From Paraburkholderia kirstenboschensis (GTDB taxonomy: Bacteria > Pseudomonadota > Gammaproteobacteria > Burkholderiales > Burkholderiaceae): a DNA stretch of 64,000 nt. The notes below the pieces were generated by a model. The model made no database searches. It was not told the origin of the DNA and saw nothing but the letters and a program-made list of their open reading frames with translations. Location: contig NZ_CAJHCR010000015.1 of assembly GCF_904848585.1 (NCBI RefSeq), forward strand, positions 62,001-126,000, in the 5' to 3' direction. The translations under genes were made by a program, and so were the position numbers. This document shows positions 16,802 through 26,502 of the stretch, in pieces (within the stretch, counting starts at the first letter, position 1; each line of letters starts with the position of its first letter).

Positions 16802-18508
16802 CTATGACAAGCGCAGCATGAATTCCGCCAAGGCCTCCGAGTCAAGCGGGCGGCTGACTAGATAACCTTGAATGGCATCGCACCCGGCGTCCTCCAACTC
16901 TGCGACCTGGCGTTGGCACTCGACGCCTTCCGCGATAGTTTTCATGCCCAGCGAACGTGCGAGACCGACAATGCCTCGGATGACCGCCGACGCCTTCTTC
17001 GACTCGGCCAGTGCTCGAACAAACGACTTGTCGATCTTCAGCGTGTCGATAGGCAGTCGGACCAGATAGCCGAGACTGGAGTACCCAGAGCCAAAGTCGT
17101 CCAGCGACGTGGATATGCCCGCTTGCTTCAGCGCAGATAGAACGGACGTTGCCTTTTCGATATCGCTTACCAGGGAATCTTCCGTGACCTCAATGTCGAG
17201 CATTGCGGGGGAAACGTCGTGTTCCCTCGCGATATGGAGAATCCTATCTGTAAGTCCCACGCTCAGAAGTTGCCGAGCCGACAGATTGAGGCTGACCCGC
17301 GGTACGGATATGCCCTGCCGTCGCCATGCAGCAATATGCTGGCAAACAGCATTGAGCAGCCATTCGACGAGCGCTCCTTCATACGGGGACTCAAGTAACA
17401 CCTCCAGGAATGCGTGCGGAGTCAGCAAGCCTCGTTCAGGATGACGCCAGCGAAGAAGCGCTTCGGCACCGATTGCGGAGCCGTTCGTGAGTGCTATCTG
17501 AGGTTGGAAATGAAGCTCGAACTGGTTCGCCTCAAACGCTTCACGAAGTTCCATGCGCAAAGCGAGGCGCTCACGCATGCCCCGGTCGAGCGCTCTATCG
17601 TACGAGCGCACCTGAAAACGGCCAGATGACTTCGCTGCGTACATGGCCGCGTCGGCATGATTCAGCAACGTCTCGGCTGAACCTGGCGCTTCTCTCAACA
17701 GCGCTATACCGATGCTAGCCGACAGTGAGACGGATCTCCCGGATACTTCGAATGGCGCTGCAAGTTCGCCAAGCACCGCATGCGCGAACGCTTCTGCCGC
17801 GCTTTCAGTAGTGTTGCGTAACAACAGAACAAACTCGTCGCCCCCTACGCGCGCGGCGAAAAAAGCAGGGTCGGGAATTGCCGTCAGCCTTTTCGCAAAG
17901 CCGCGCAGCAGTTCATCGCCGACAGCATGACCGAATGCGTCGTTGACTTCCTTGAAATGGTCCAGGTCGATAAACAGCACTGCTTCCGAAGCATCGTTCC
18001 TGGAGCCCGATGAAGCAGCCTCAGCGACCGCGCGTGATAGGACTTCCATGCATTTGCGCCGGTTGGCCAAACCGGTCAGATAGTCGTGACTGGCTTCGAA
18101 CTCCAGTTGCGCCGCGTGCTCGCGTTCGCGGGTGACGTCGCGGAAGAGCACTGTAATGCCATCGTCGTGGGCAAATGAGCGAACCTCGAACCACGTGCCG
18201 AGCGGTGCGTAATAGTCAGTGTGCCGGCCGGGGAGACCCGTTGCCGCCGTCTCCTGATAGACGCGATAGTAGCCGGAGCCTACCAGGTCCGGGTAACACT
18301 GCCATACGTCGCGTCCGAGCAGGTTTTGCCGGTCCCGCTGCAAAAATCGTTCAGCTGTATGGTTGAGATAGGTGAAGCGCCACGACCTGTCGATCGACAT
18401 GAGTCCGTCGCTCAAGCTATCAAGCATTTCAGCGAGGTGAGCCGGTGCAGGCTGTCGGGGGCCGGCATCTGTCGGGCGGGCCGGACGAGAGTCGGACTGT
18501 CGTTCCAT
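16802..18508 (-). CDS. PAS-GGDEF-EAL protein (cyclic-di-GMP synthase/phosphodiesterase)
   Basis: A 568-residue signalling protein. The N-terminal PAS domain (~25-130) begins MLDSLSDGLMSIDRSWRFTY. The GGDEF domain (~145-300) has an intact GGDEF at residues 222-226. The EAL domain (~320-560) has EAL at 349-351 and the loop motif DDFGSG. Both catalytic signatures are complete, so either or both activities are possible; PAS would bind a ligand or cofactor. There are no membrane segments, so it is cytosolic. The start ATG at 18508 has AGAAGGA upstream. It converges with the chemoreceptor gene, leaving 207 bases between them in which I recognise nothing firm. Confidence 0.93.
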   Translation of the reverse strand: MERQSDSRPARPTDAGPRQPAPAHLAEMLDSLSDGLMSIDRSWRFTYLNHTAERFLQRDRQNLLGRDVWQCYPDLVGSGYYRVYQETAATGLPGRHTDYYAPLGTWFEVRSFAHDDGITVLFRDVTREREHAAQLEFEASHDYLTGLANRRKCMEVLSRAVAEAASSGSRNDASEAVLFIDLDHFKEVNDAFGHAVGDELLRGFAKRLTAIPDPAFFAARVGGDEFVLLLRNTTESAAEAFAHAVLGELAAPFEVSGRSVSLSASIGIALLREAPGSAETLLNHADAAMYAAKSSGRFQVRSYDRALDRGMRERLALRMELREAFEANQFELHFQPQIALTNGSAIGAEALLRWRHPERGLLTPHAFLEVLLESPYEGALVEWLLNAVCQHIAAWRRQGISVPRVSLNLSARQLLSVGLTDRILHIAREHDVSPAMLDIEVTEDSLVSDIEKATSVLSALKQAGISTSLDDFGSGYSSLGYLVRLPIDTLKIDKSFVRALAESKKASAVIRGIVGLARSLGMKTIAEGVECQRQVAELEDAGCDAIQGYLVSRPLDSEALAEFMLRLS

Positions 18509-18710
18509 TTTTTTTGTCCTTCTATGCGCGTCGGATCAAAAGGCGTCGCTCGTGCGAAAACCGTGGGTTCATCGCATTCTAATCGCACTGCACCGCTTCG
18601 AACATTGGAACTGTCGCGCCCCGATGGCCTCCCCTGCGAGCTGTATGCTTGACGTGCAATCCCACGATTTCGGTGTAGGCTGACGGTCAGGTACGCCAAC
18701 GGGAGGCGGT

Positions 18711-20240
18711 ATGGAACGGGAACTGAAGCTGCGAATGCCCGCCAACGATCTCGAGAAGCTGCGTCATGCGCCTTTGCTCGCGCAACCGAATGGCGCAGTT
18801 GACGCTACCAAACTGCTAACCAGCACCTATTTTGATACGCCGGAGCTTGCCTTCCACTGGTGCAAGGCTTCGCTGCGCGTGCGTGCCGTCGGCAACGAGC
18901 GACTCCAGACGTTGAAACTGGAAGGATCGGTGCAGGCGGGCCTGTTCGACCGGGAGGAGTTCGAGATGCCCGTCGATAGCGACACGCCCGATCTGAAACT
19001 GCTGCAGGACCATATACCGGCTGATACCGACTGCGGCAGGTTGATCCGTGACGAAGCCACTGCTGCGCGGTTGAAGCCAGTGTTTGTCACGCGGATCAAT
19101 CGGTCCTCCATTCCCCTGCGCTTGCCGTCTGGAGATGAACTCGAAGTTGCGCTCGACGAGGGGACGGTTGACGCGGACTCCGGTTCAACGCCGATTGCGG
19201 CTGTGGAGCTGGAACTGAAAGACGGCCAGCCAGAGAGCCTGTACGGCACCGCGCTCGAGTTGCTGGAAATCGTGCCGCTGCGCATCGACCATCTCAGCAA
19301 GGCCGATCTCGGCTACGAATTGCTGGTAGCGGAGCAAAGCGACGCGGTCAAGGCCGAACCGGTGCATCTGAACAAGCGCGATTCAGTCGAGGACGCATTC
19401 TGCAATATCGCGCGCAACTGTCTGGCTCAGGTCCACGCGAACGAACGTGGCGTTGTGTCCGGCCACGATCCGTCGAGCGTCCATCAAATGCGCGTGGGAC
19501 TTCGTCGCCTGCGTTCGGCTCTCGACCTGTTTGCAAAGGTGATTCCGGCTTATCCCGGTCTCGACGAAGAACTGCGGTGGATCGCATCGGAACTCGGCGC
19601 GGCGCGTGATTGGGAAGTGCTCGCGGGATCGACGCTTGAACATGCGGGGGCAAGTGGGAATGCGGACGAAATCCGGCCTGTCCAGCGGGCGTGCGAGCGT
19701 ATCGCCGTCAACAACCGGCAGCGGGCGGCAGCCGCAGTCGAGTCGGTTCGCTATAACCGGCTGGTTCTCCAACTCTCGCTCTGGTTAAACCGAAAGGGCT
19801 GGCAAGACGGGATGTCCGACGAGCAGCGCGAGGCGATTGGCAGGCGCGTCGGGCAGTTCGCCGCGCAAGTCGTGCGTCGCCGTCATACGAAACTGATCGA
19901 ACGGGGCAAGCGGCTCGCCGATCTCGACGATCACCGTCGCCACCGCGCCCGCATTGCCGCCAAGAAAGTGCGATACGCGACCGAATTTTTTGCGTCGCTT
20001 TGGGGCAGGCGCGTCGTTCGGCATTATGTCGACGCGTTGACCGAACTCCAGGATGATCTGGGCTGGCGCAACGATGCCGTCGTCGCCGACCAGCTTCTCA
20101 GGCAGCTACCACGAGCATCGGCCGAGGCGGCCTCGGGCGCCGCGTTTGCGCGAGGCTATCTCGCATCACGCGTCGCTGCCGATCATCAGACATTGGAGAA
20201 GCGGTGGAAACGTTTCAGGCGCCTTTCGCCACCGCACTGA
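18711..20240 (+). CDS. CYTH and CHAD domain protein (inorganic triphosphatase-like)
   Basis: A 509-residue two-domain protein. The N-terminal CYTH domain (~1-200) opens with ERELK, the ExExK signature that binds the triphosphate and metal in the tunnel fold. The downstream acidic strand AAVELELKDG and the charged tunnel residues are present. The C-terminal CHAD domain (~225-500) starts with the conserved SVHQMRVGLRRLRSALDLF. CHAD domains bind polyphosphate through conserved His and Arg residues. The architecture matches E. coli YgiF, a tripolyphosphatase. It stands alone, with divergent c-di-GMP and intergenic neighbours. Polyphosphate-related activity is inferred from the family. Confidence 0.88.
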   Translation: MERELKLRMPANDLEKLRHAPLLAQPNGAVDATKLLTSTYFDTPELAFHWCKASLRVRAVGNERLQTLKLEGSVQAGLFDREEFEMPVDSDTPDLKLLQDHIPADTDCGRLIRDEATAARLKPVFVTRINRSSIPLRLPSGDELEVALDEGTVDADSGSTPIAAVELELKDGQPESLYGTALELLEIVPLRIDHLSKADLGYELLVAEQSDAVKAEPVHLNKRDSVEDAFCNIARNCLAQVHANERGVVSGHDPSSVHQMRVGLRRLRSALDLFAKVIPAYPGLDEELRWIASELGAARDWEVLAGSTLEHAGASGNADEIRPVQRACERIAVNNRQRAAAAVESVRYNRLVLQLSLWLNRKGWQDGMSDEQREAIGRRVGQFAAQVVRRRHTKLIERGKRLADLDDHRRHRARIAAKKVRYATEFFASLWGRRVVRHYVDALTELQDDLGWRNDAVVADQLLRQLPRASAEAASGAAFARGYLASRVAADHQTLEKRWKRFRRLSPPH

Positions 20241-20254
20241 GCACGCCTGTCACT

Positions 20255-20551
20255 TCAATGGAAAAGTCCGCTGGCTAGCTTGTAGACGTTGGACGCTTTC
20301 GAAAGGCAGAGACTCGCTCGACCGTCCGTTGATCGTTGCTGTGGCTTCTTGCTACGAGTCGAGTTGTCCGTATCGCGCAGCGCCGCGTTTGCCCTGACCA
20401 ACAATGCCGCATCAGGATCACGCAGCACTGCGTCGAAGGCCTTCTTTAGCTCTTTCCCAAGGCTTCCTTGATCTGTGTTGTCAACGTCACCAACGCCTGT
20501 TCAGTGGTTTCATTCAAATCGCTGGCATCGTCAGAACGATTTCTTGCCCAT
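20255..20551 (-). pseudogene. Possible frameshifted relic of a small unknown gene
   Basis: On the minus strand an ATG at 20551 has TTGGAGAA upstream and reads MGKKSF before a stop at 20533. If the frame moves by one base it continues as SDDASDLNETTEQAL then TLTTQIKEALGK. A second shift near 20440 restores the first frame: ELKKAFDAVLRDPDAALLVR, then on to a stop at 20255. The two shifts compensate, and the joined product would be about 98 residues. I do not recognise the family. It could also be chance open frame in G+C-rich DNA. A comparison with intact relatives would decide. Confidence 0.3.
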
Positions 20552-20857
20552 CAAAATTCTCCAAAGAATATCAATTCCGGGCGAAGCTATGTCCATATCG
20601 AGGAGATATGAAGGAGACACTTACTGATATCCGAACGCTGAATGCTGAATTCAAGCCGCGGCACAAAGCAGCGGACTTCCTTGTATGACTCATGCCGCGC
20701 TTCGACAGTGACCGGGCAGACAAACATCGTGTGCGGTATACACCCCGAATCGGAGCGTCCATGGCGGTCCGTAACGTGGAAAGTTGGGGCAGAATGCGTT
20801 GATGAAGCCGTAAAGCGTGACATCGATTCCAACGACACTGACGACTTGGAGCAACCT
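20552..20857. other. Intergenic stretch upstream of the ytcA-mdt operon
   Basis: About 300 bases with no recognisable gene. A 26-codon ORF at 20608-20688 (plus strand, GAGGAGAT before its ATG, starting MKETLTDIRTLNAEF) could be a leader or chance. The base composition here is less G+C-rich than in the flanks. The promoter of the efflux operon presumably lies in this stretch, but I cannot place it. Confidence 0.35.
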
Positions 20858-21142
20858 ATGCCACTTGTCGGAGGCGAATGTCCGAAGTGCACGACGGGCA
20901 TTACCGCGATCACGGCTGTTTTCATATCGGGTTGCTCCGGTTCGCCATCTTTTAGCCTGCTCGGCGCGTACTTCCCTGACTGGCTGTTCTGTATCGTCGC
21001 GGGCGTTGTACTCAGTGTCATCATCTATCTGCTTCTCAGGCGCTTGCAGGCAGATCATCTGATGACGCCATCAGCCGTGGCGTATCCCGCGCTCGTCGCT
21101 TTCCTGTCACTCGCTGTCTGGTTGATGCTGTTCCAACGTTGA
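20858..21142 (+). CDS. ytcA: YtcA-family small membrane lipoprotein
   Basis: A 94-residue protein. An N-terminal signal segment ends in a lipobox FISGC (Cys 26). Two hydrophobic helices follow (FPDWLFCIVAGVVLSVIIYL and AVAYPALVAFLSLAVWLML). CSGSPSFSLLGAYFPDW at the mature N-terminus is typical of YtcA. The frame is open further upstream, but the ATG at 20858 has TTGGAG before it and places the signal peptide correctly. In E. coli ytcA also precedes mdtNOP, the same order as here. Its role is unknown; it is probably an accessory subunit of the pump. Confidence 0.82.
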   Translation: MPLVGGECPKCTTGITAITAVFISGCSGSPSFSLLGAYFPDWLFCIVAGVVLSVIIYLLLRRLQADHLMTPSAVAYPALVAFLSLAVWLMLFQR

Positions 21143-21161
21143 ATCTCCTTCAGGTGATGCA

Positions 21162-22220
21162 ATGGCGACAACTGTCAGCAGCACAAAGAAGAGAGCATGG
21201 CCGGCCATCGTCCTCGTCGTATTGACGCTGTTGCTGGCGTTAGTCGTGATCCGGGAACTGGACCGCGCACCTCGCACCGACGACGCCTACGTCTACGCGG
21301 ATACGATCGACATCGTGCCCGAGGTCAACGGGCGCATCGTCGAACTGGCTGTGCGAGACAACCAGGCGGTGAAACAGGGCGATCTGCTGTTCCGCATCGA
21401 TCCGCGTCCGTATCAGGATGCGTTCACACGAGGCAAGGCATCCCTCGTCGCGCTCGACCGCCAGATCGAGCTGACCCAGCGCACGGTCAATGCGCAGCAG
21501 TACAACGCGCAGTCGGTGCGCGCGGCCGTCGAGCGCGCGCGAGCGGCAGCCGGACAGGCGTCCGATACGCTGCACCGCATGGAGCCGCTGTTGTCCCATG
21601 GTTATGTGTCGGCGGAAGACGTCGACCGTGCGCGCACCGCGCAACGCGCGACGCAAGCCGAACTCAGCGCCGCGCAACTGCAGGCCCAGCAGGCGGCAGC
21701 GGCGGTGAGCGGCGTCGACGCGCTGGTCGCGCAACGTGCCGTCGTGACGGCGGAGATCGCGATCGCCGAATTGAACCTCGAATATGCGACGGTGCGGGCG
21801 CCCTTCGACGGACGCATTGTGGCGTTGAAGACATCGACGGGACAGTTCGCGTCGGCGCTTAAACCCGTTTTCACCTTGATCGACACGCGCCGCTGGTACG
21901 TGGTCGCGAACTTTCGCGAGACGGAACTCAAGGGCATCAGGAGCGGGACGCCCGCCACCGTCTATCTGATGAGCGATACGGGTCAGCGCTTTAAGGGCAG
22001 CGTCGATTCGATCAGCTATGGCGTCGCGCCCGATGAAGGCGGCCTGGCACTACCCGGTGGATTACCGCGCATTCAACGCACGCTTAACTGGGTTCACGTG
22101 TCGCAGCGCTTTCCGGTCAAGATCCGGGTCGACAATCCGAACCCCGAACTGTTTCGCGTCGGTACGTCGGCGGTGGCCGTGCTGGAACGCGGACGCGGCA
22201 ACGACGACTCAGGCCATTGA
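21162..22220 (+). CDS. mdtN: HlyD/EmrA-type membrane fusion protein, MdtN-like
   Basis: Periplasmic adaptor of a tripartite efflux pump, 352 residues. One N-terminal membrane helix (~13-31, VLVVLTLLLALVVIREL) is followed by DDAYVYADTIDIVPEVNGRI, the start of the lipoyl half-motif. An alpha-helical hairpin with coiled-coil character comes next (~90-200). The second lipoyl half reads YATVRAPFDGRIVALKTSTG. It starts 19 bases after ytcA and ends seven bases before the FUSC gene, so the genes form one operon. Confidence 0.88.
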   Translation: MATTVSSTKKRAWPAIVLVVLTLLLALVVIRELDRAPRTDDAYVYADTIDIVPEVNGRIVELAVRDNQAVKQGDLLFRIDPRPYQDAFTRGKASLVALDRQIELTQRTVNAQQYNAQSVRAAVERARAAAGQASDTLHRMEPLLSHGYVSAEDVDRARTAQRATQAELSAAQLQAQQAAAAVSGVDALVAQRAVVTAEIAIAELNLEYATVRAPFDGRIVALKTSTGQFASALKPVFTLIDTRRWYVVANFRETELKGIRSGTPATVYLMSDTGQRFKGSVDSISYGVAPDEGGLALPGGLPRIQRTLNWVHVSQRFPVKIRVDNPNPELFRVGTSAVAVLERGRGNDDSGH

Positions 22221-22227
22221 GAAGCCC

Positions 22228-24345
22228 ATGGCCGCCACCCACTATCTGCCGCCTATGCCTGCCACGCTGGGCGTCGCGGGCGATTTCCTGAAGCGCGAGC
22301 TTGCGCCTTTTCAAGGGCGGCTCAACGTGATGTTGCGCTGCATGTTGACGAGCGCCATCGTGATCGTCGGGTCGATGACGCTCGAGGTGCCGGAGCTCGC
22401 GCTATCGCTGCTGGTGGTGTTCTACGTCACGCAATCGAACGTGGTGTTGACGCGGCTGGTCGGCCTGATGTTCATGGTCGGATCGACGCTCGGCATCGGA
22501 CTGTCGATCCTGCTGCTGAAGTTCACGTTCGATTACTCGTTGCTGCGCATCGTGATCGCGAGTCTATTGTTTTTCGGCAGCGTGTATCTCCTTCGTGTGC
22601 TCAAGATTGGCGTGGTGTTCTTCATCGTCGCCATCATCGTCATCTATGTGCAGAGCTTCGTCGACCGGATCGACCAGGCCGACCTTCTGATCCGGGCGGT
22701 GCTGTGGGTCTGGGTCGCTGTGAACTATCCGATCGCGCTGGCGCTCGTTGTCAATACGCTGCTATTGCCCGCCGAACCGCAGTTGCAGCTCAAGGCGGAA
22801 ATCCATCGGCAACTCGCGGCGCTGCAAACGCGTCTGACGCAACTGATCGACGGCACCGCCAACGCCGCGCCGATCACGCTGGCCAGCGTCCAGCAAGGGG
22901 CGCTCACGCTGCAGAAGCTGCTGCGGTTTGCGACGATGCGCGATCCGCACTATCGCGAGCATCAGGCGTTGCAGCTGGCATGCGTCGCGACCGTGTCCCG
23001 TCTCTATCGCGTCGCGAGCGAATTGCCGGATACGTTGGCCGGGGCATCGGCAGCGCGACTCGCGATATTGCGCGAGCTGCACACGAACGTTACGGCGCTC
23101 GACGAAGCGGTGACGTCGGGCAAGTCTTATCGCTACGTCGGCGCCGCTGCACCGGAAGAACGCAGTGCAGCGGACCTGGTGCCCGCGCTAGCCGAGTTGC
23201 AGCGGGCGCTGCATGCCTACGCAGATCTCGTCGCGAGCGGCGCGGAACCGGGCAAGCCGTCCGCGCGCGAGCCGATGCTCGCGCCCGACGCATGGACCAA
23301 TCCCGCGTACATGCGCTTTTCGCTCAAGACGCTGCTCGCCGTTCTGGTCTGCTATGTGTTCTACAACGCCGTCGACTGGCAGGGCATTCATACGATCATG
23401 CTGACCTGCGTGATCGTCGCGCTGCCGAGCCTCGGCGCATCGACGCAGCGCGCGTTGCTGCGGCTGGCGGGGGCTGTCGTCGGCAGTGCGCTCGCGTTGT
23501 TCATGGTCGTGTTCGTCGTTCCGCATCTGGACGACATCGTTGGCCTGTTGCTGATGACGTTGCCGGTCGTCGCGTTCGCGGCATGGATCTCGGCTGGGTC
23601 GGAGCGGATAGGCTACGCAGGCATCCAGCTGATGTTCACCTTCTCGCTCGCGTTGCTCGAACGGTTCGGCCCAACCACGAATCTGACTGAAATCCGCGAC
23701 CGGATGGTGGGCATTCTGCTGGGCGTCGGCGTGGCGACCTTCGTGCAGATGTCGTTCTGGCGCGAGGGCGAAGGTGACGTGCTGCGGCAGAAGCTGGCCA
23801 CCATGTTGCGAGCGATTGCCGCACATCTGAGCGCATCGCGTGCAGACGCCGACAGGCGCGCTGAATTTCCCTACGCCCAGCGCCAGTTGCAGGCGTGGGC
23901 TGTGCTGGCGGATTGCGAGGCGACGCTCTCGCGCGTCGCCCTCGAGCCGGGCTGGCAGGAGACGGAACAGACCCAACTGACGCTGCGCGCACAAACGGTT
24001 CTCGCGCAGGGGCGCGAGATCATGCTGGCGGGCGATGCGTTGCGCAATACGCTGGTGGCGCAAGCGGGATCGTGGAGCCCACCAACGATCGACGCCGTGC
24101 GCTCGACCTGGGAACAGGCGTTAGTCGAACTGAACCGGTACGCGGATGAACTCGCGGCCAGCCCGCCCGACGCCCGCGCGCCGCGCCGCGTGGAGTTCGC
24201 CGCGCGAGCCGCCGAACCGGCCCAACTGGCCGATATGCCACTCATCGCTGCAGCGGAACATCTGGCTCGGCAGGTCGCCGGGTTGCCGGACTGGAGCGTT
24301 GCGGCATCCGTTAAGACGCCTGCTTCACAGGCCGTAGGATCATGA
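22228..24345 (+). CDS. mdtO: FUSC-family inner-membrane efflux protein, MdtO-like
   Basis: A 705-residue aromatic acid exporter/FUSC-type transporter (related to AaeB and MdtO). A first set of membrane helices spans ~30-185, and a cytosolic region covers ~190-360. The second set (~370-510) begins NPAYMRFSLKTLLAVLVCYV, the typical FUSC repeat, and a soluble C-terminal domain follows. The ATG at 22228 is chosen; the frame runs open upstream through the mdtN gene. Its stop overlaps the start of the outer-membrane gene in ATGA. Probable substrates are aromatic or phenolic compounds, by family. Confidence 0.87.
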   Translation: MAATHYLPPMPATLGVAGDFLKRELAPFQGRLNVMLRCMLTSAIVIVGSMTLEVPELALSLLVVFYVTQSNVVLTRLVGLMFMVGSTLGIGLSILLLKFTFDYSLLRIVIASLLFFGSVYLLRVLKIGVVFFIVAIIVIYVQSFVDRIDQADLLIRAVLWVWVAVNYPIALALVVNTLLLPAEPQLQLKAEIHRQLAALQTRLTQLIDGTANAAPITLASVQQGALTLQKLLRFATMRDPHYREHQALQLACVATVSRLYRVASELPDTLAGASAARLAILRELHTNVTALDEAVTSGKSYRYVGAAAPEERSAADLVPALAELQRALHAYADLVASGAEPGKPSAREPMLAPDAWTNPAYMRFSLKTLLAVLVCYVFYNAVDWQGIHTIMLTCVIVALPSLGASTQRALLRLAGAVVGSALALFMVVFVVPHLDDIVGLLLMTLPVVAFAAWISAGSERIGYAGIQLMFTFSLALLERFGPTTNLTEIRDRMVGILLGVGVATFVQMSFWREGEGDVLRQKLATMLRAIAAHLSASRADADRRAEFPYAQRQLQAWAVLADCEATLSRVALEPGWQETEQTQLTLRAQTVLAQGREIMLAGDALRNTLVAQAGSWSPPTIDAVRSTWEQALVELNRYADELAASPPDARAPRRVEFAARAAEPAQLADMPLIAAAEHLARQVAGLPDWSVAASVKTPASQAVGS

Positions 24346-25832
24346 AAGCGCAATCAGTCTCTCGCGTGTCGTCCTGGCATGGCGCCGCCTTCTGCGTCGC
24401 AGGATGGCTGTGCAGCAGCCTGGTGGGGTGTGCGCTGATCCATCACAACGGCACGCCGTATCCCGCGATTTCGCCGGAGCAGATCAACCTCGCCGACGAC
24501 ATCCATCTAGCGCGAGATGGTTGGCCCGCGGCGCGCTGGTGGACGCGTTATCACGACGAACAGCTCGGCGCGCTGATCGACCAGGCGCTCAGCGATGCGC
24601 CGACGATGTTGATCGCGCGCACGCGCGTCGCGCAAGCGAGGTCGGATGTCGAGCTCGTCAGGACAGGGTCGAACCTTCAGGTAGTCGCACTCGCCTTGCT
24701 GGATCGCGAGCATGTTTCCGCGAACGGCTTCATCGGCCCGTTCGCGATGAACGAGCCGGCGTTGGGGCTGACGGGCCCGTGGTACACCGAGGGCGTCGTC
24801 GGACTTGGCGCGAGTCTCAGCGTCGACATCTGGGGCAAGCAACGCGCGCAAGTCGCGGCGTCGCTAGGCGTGAGCAATGCCCGGCTCGCCGAGACGTCCG
24901 CCGTCGAACTCGAAATCTCGACGGATGTCGCGCAGCTTTACTATGGCATTCAGACGACTTACCAGCTTCTCGATCTGCTGGACGAATCGCATGAAGTGGC
25001 GCAGTTTTCGGTGGAGGCGCACGAAGCTCGTGCGGCGCGGGGCCTCGAATCCCGCACGCTACTGGAAGAAGCAAGAGCTCAGCAACTGGCCATTGAACGG
25101 CAGACTGTGGCGGCGCAAGGACAGATCAGGCAGTTTCGCGAATCGATGCGAGCGCTGGCCGGTGCGGGACCCAACGGCTTGCCGGCGATCGAGCCTGTTG
25201 CGCTGCCGCGCTCGAAGCCGGCTTTACCGACGACGCTTTCATACGAACTCCTTGCGCGGCGGCCCGATCTGCAGGCAATGCGTTGGTATGTCGAAGCATC
25301 GTTCGACCGGATCGACGCCGCGAAAGCGGCGTTCTATCCGAGCTTCGACATCAAGGCGTTCTTCGGCTATAACGCCTTGCATCTGGCGGACCTCTTCACG
25401 CATGCAAGCCAGCAGATCAACCTGATCCCGGGCCTGTATCTGCCGATCTTCGACGGCGGCCGGCTCAACGCCAACCTGAGCGGCGCGCGCGAGGGCAGCA
25501 ACCTGCTGATCGAGCAGTACAACCAGGCTGTTCTCAACGCGGTACGCGATGTCGCGCAGACAGGCAGCCGACTGCAGGCGCTCGATGCGGAGACCGAATT
25601 GCAGAAGCAGCGGATCGAATCGGTTGCATTCGCAAGGGACAGCGTCGAAGCCCATTATCAACGAGGTTTGACGAGCCGGCTCGCGGCGCTCGAAGCGCGC
25701 CAGCCGGTGATCGCCGAGCAGGTTGCACTGCTCACGCTCAAAGGGCAGATGCTCAGTCAGGAAATTGCGTTGACGAAGTCGCTTGGCGGCGGCTATCGCG
25801 CCGAAGCGCCCGTCGAACTCATGCCGCGCTGA
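24342..25832 (+). CDS. mdtP: Outer-membrane efflux lipoprotein of the NodT/OMF family, MdtP-like
   Basis: TolC-like outer-membrane channel of 496 residues. The signal peptide ends with lipobox LVGC, so Cys 30 should be lipidated. Two repeats of the outer-membrane efflux domain follow. Landmarks are the SVDIWGKQRAQVAASL segment at the first barrel repeat, YELLARRPDLQAMRW between repeats, and LYLPIFDGGRLNANLSGAR in the second. The start overlaps the mdtO stop by four bases, implying translational coupling. With MdtN and MdtO it forms a complete tripartite exporter. Confidence 0.9.
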   Translation: MKAQSVSRVSSWHGAAFCVAGWLCSSLVGCALIHHNGTPYPAISPEQINLADDIHLARDGWPAARWWTRYHDEQLGALIDQALSDAPTMLIARTRVAQARSDVELVRTGSNLQVVALALLDREHVSANGFIGPFAMNEPALGLTGPWYTEGVVGLGASLSVDIWGKQRAQVAASLGVSNARLAETSAVELEISTDVAQLYYGIQTTYQLLDLLDESHEVAQFSVEAHEARAARGLESRTLLEEARAQQLAIERQTVAAQGQIRQFRESMRALAGAGPNGLPAIEPVALPRSKPALPTTLSYELLARRPDLQAMRWYVEASFDRIDAAKAAFYPSFDIKAFFGYNALHLADLFTHASQQINLIPGLYLPIFDGGRLNANLSGAREGSNLLIEQYNQAVLNAVRDVAQTGSRLQALDAETELQKQRIESVAFARDSVEAHYQRGLTSRLAALEARQPVIAEQVALLTLKGQMLSQEIALTKSLGGGYRAEAPVELMPR

Positions 25833-25848
25833 ACGGTGCAAGCGGGCG

Positions 25849-26298
25849 TCATTCCAGTTGCGCGCGAAGCGTTGCAAACTCCGCGCGGCATGCGTCGCTA
25901 AAGTTGTTGAGGATATCGACCGAGCCGTCCGCGAGCATCTCGTGGATTTCGAGGAAGGACTTGTCTGGCGCGAGGTAGGTGTCGACGATCTTGCGTCCGA
26001 TCACGTCGGCTTCGTCTGCGACTTCGCGTGACGACTGGATCCGCATCCGGCCGATTTTGGCGTAGAGGCTGCCAACCGCGTTCAGATCCGGCTCGTTGTG
26101 TTGCAGCGCGTCAACGTAGCACCGGGTCGCCTCCTCGATGAACTCCTTGTAGAGTTCCTGACGCCGGACGCGGTCATGCGCCCGCCACTCCGCGCGAACC
26201 TGAGTACGTTGAGTCAGCCATGAAGCCAGAACCGAAGTGAGGCCGCCGATTGCAGCGCCAACGAGTGCAGCCAGTGCGGAGATGATCGATGCATTCAT
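25849..26298 (-). CDS. Hypothetical protein with one N-terminal membrane helix
   Basis: A 149-residue protein of unknown function. A single hydrophobic segment (~3-25, IISALAALVGAAIGGLTSVL) is followed by a basic, helix-rich cytosolic part (QRTQVRAEWRAHDRVRRQEL) and an acidic tail. The small-residue-rich membrane helix followed by a charged coiled coil is seen in several uncharacterised proteobacterial proteins. The ATG at 26298 is preferred over one at 26370, because it places the membrane helix at the N-terminus. It lies between the convergent efflux operon and the divergent leuC. Confidence 0.7.
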   Translation of the reverse strand: MNASIISALAALVGAAIGGLTSVLASWLTQRTQVRAEWRAHDRVRRQELYKEFIEEATRCYVDALQHNEPDLNAVGSLYAKIGRMRIQSSREVADEADVIGRKIVDTYLAPDKSFLEIHEMLADGSVDILNNFSDACRAEFATLRAQLE

Positions 26299-26502
26299 GG
26301 AGCAGCCTCTCATTGCTGTTCGCCACTCATCCATGTTAGCGCCCAGACGAGCATTTCTCGACGCGATCAAACGCCTTCAAACAACCGCCAAGATCTCCTC
26401 GCTCATCAGGGTAACGTCGATACAGGTATCGACACTACCACCCAACTCTCTGTTTTCTATCGCTTTTTTCCATTGCTGGACGGCCCAGGGCGAGAGTTTG
26501 CG

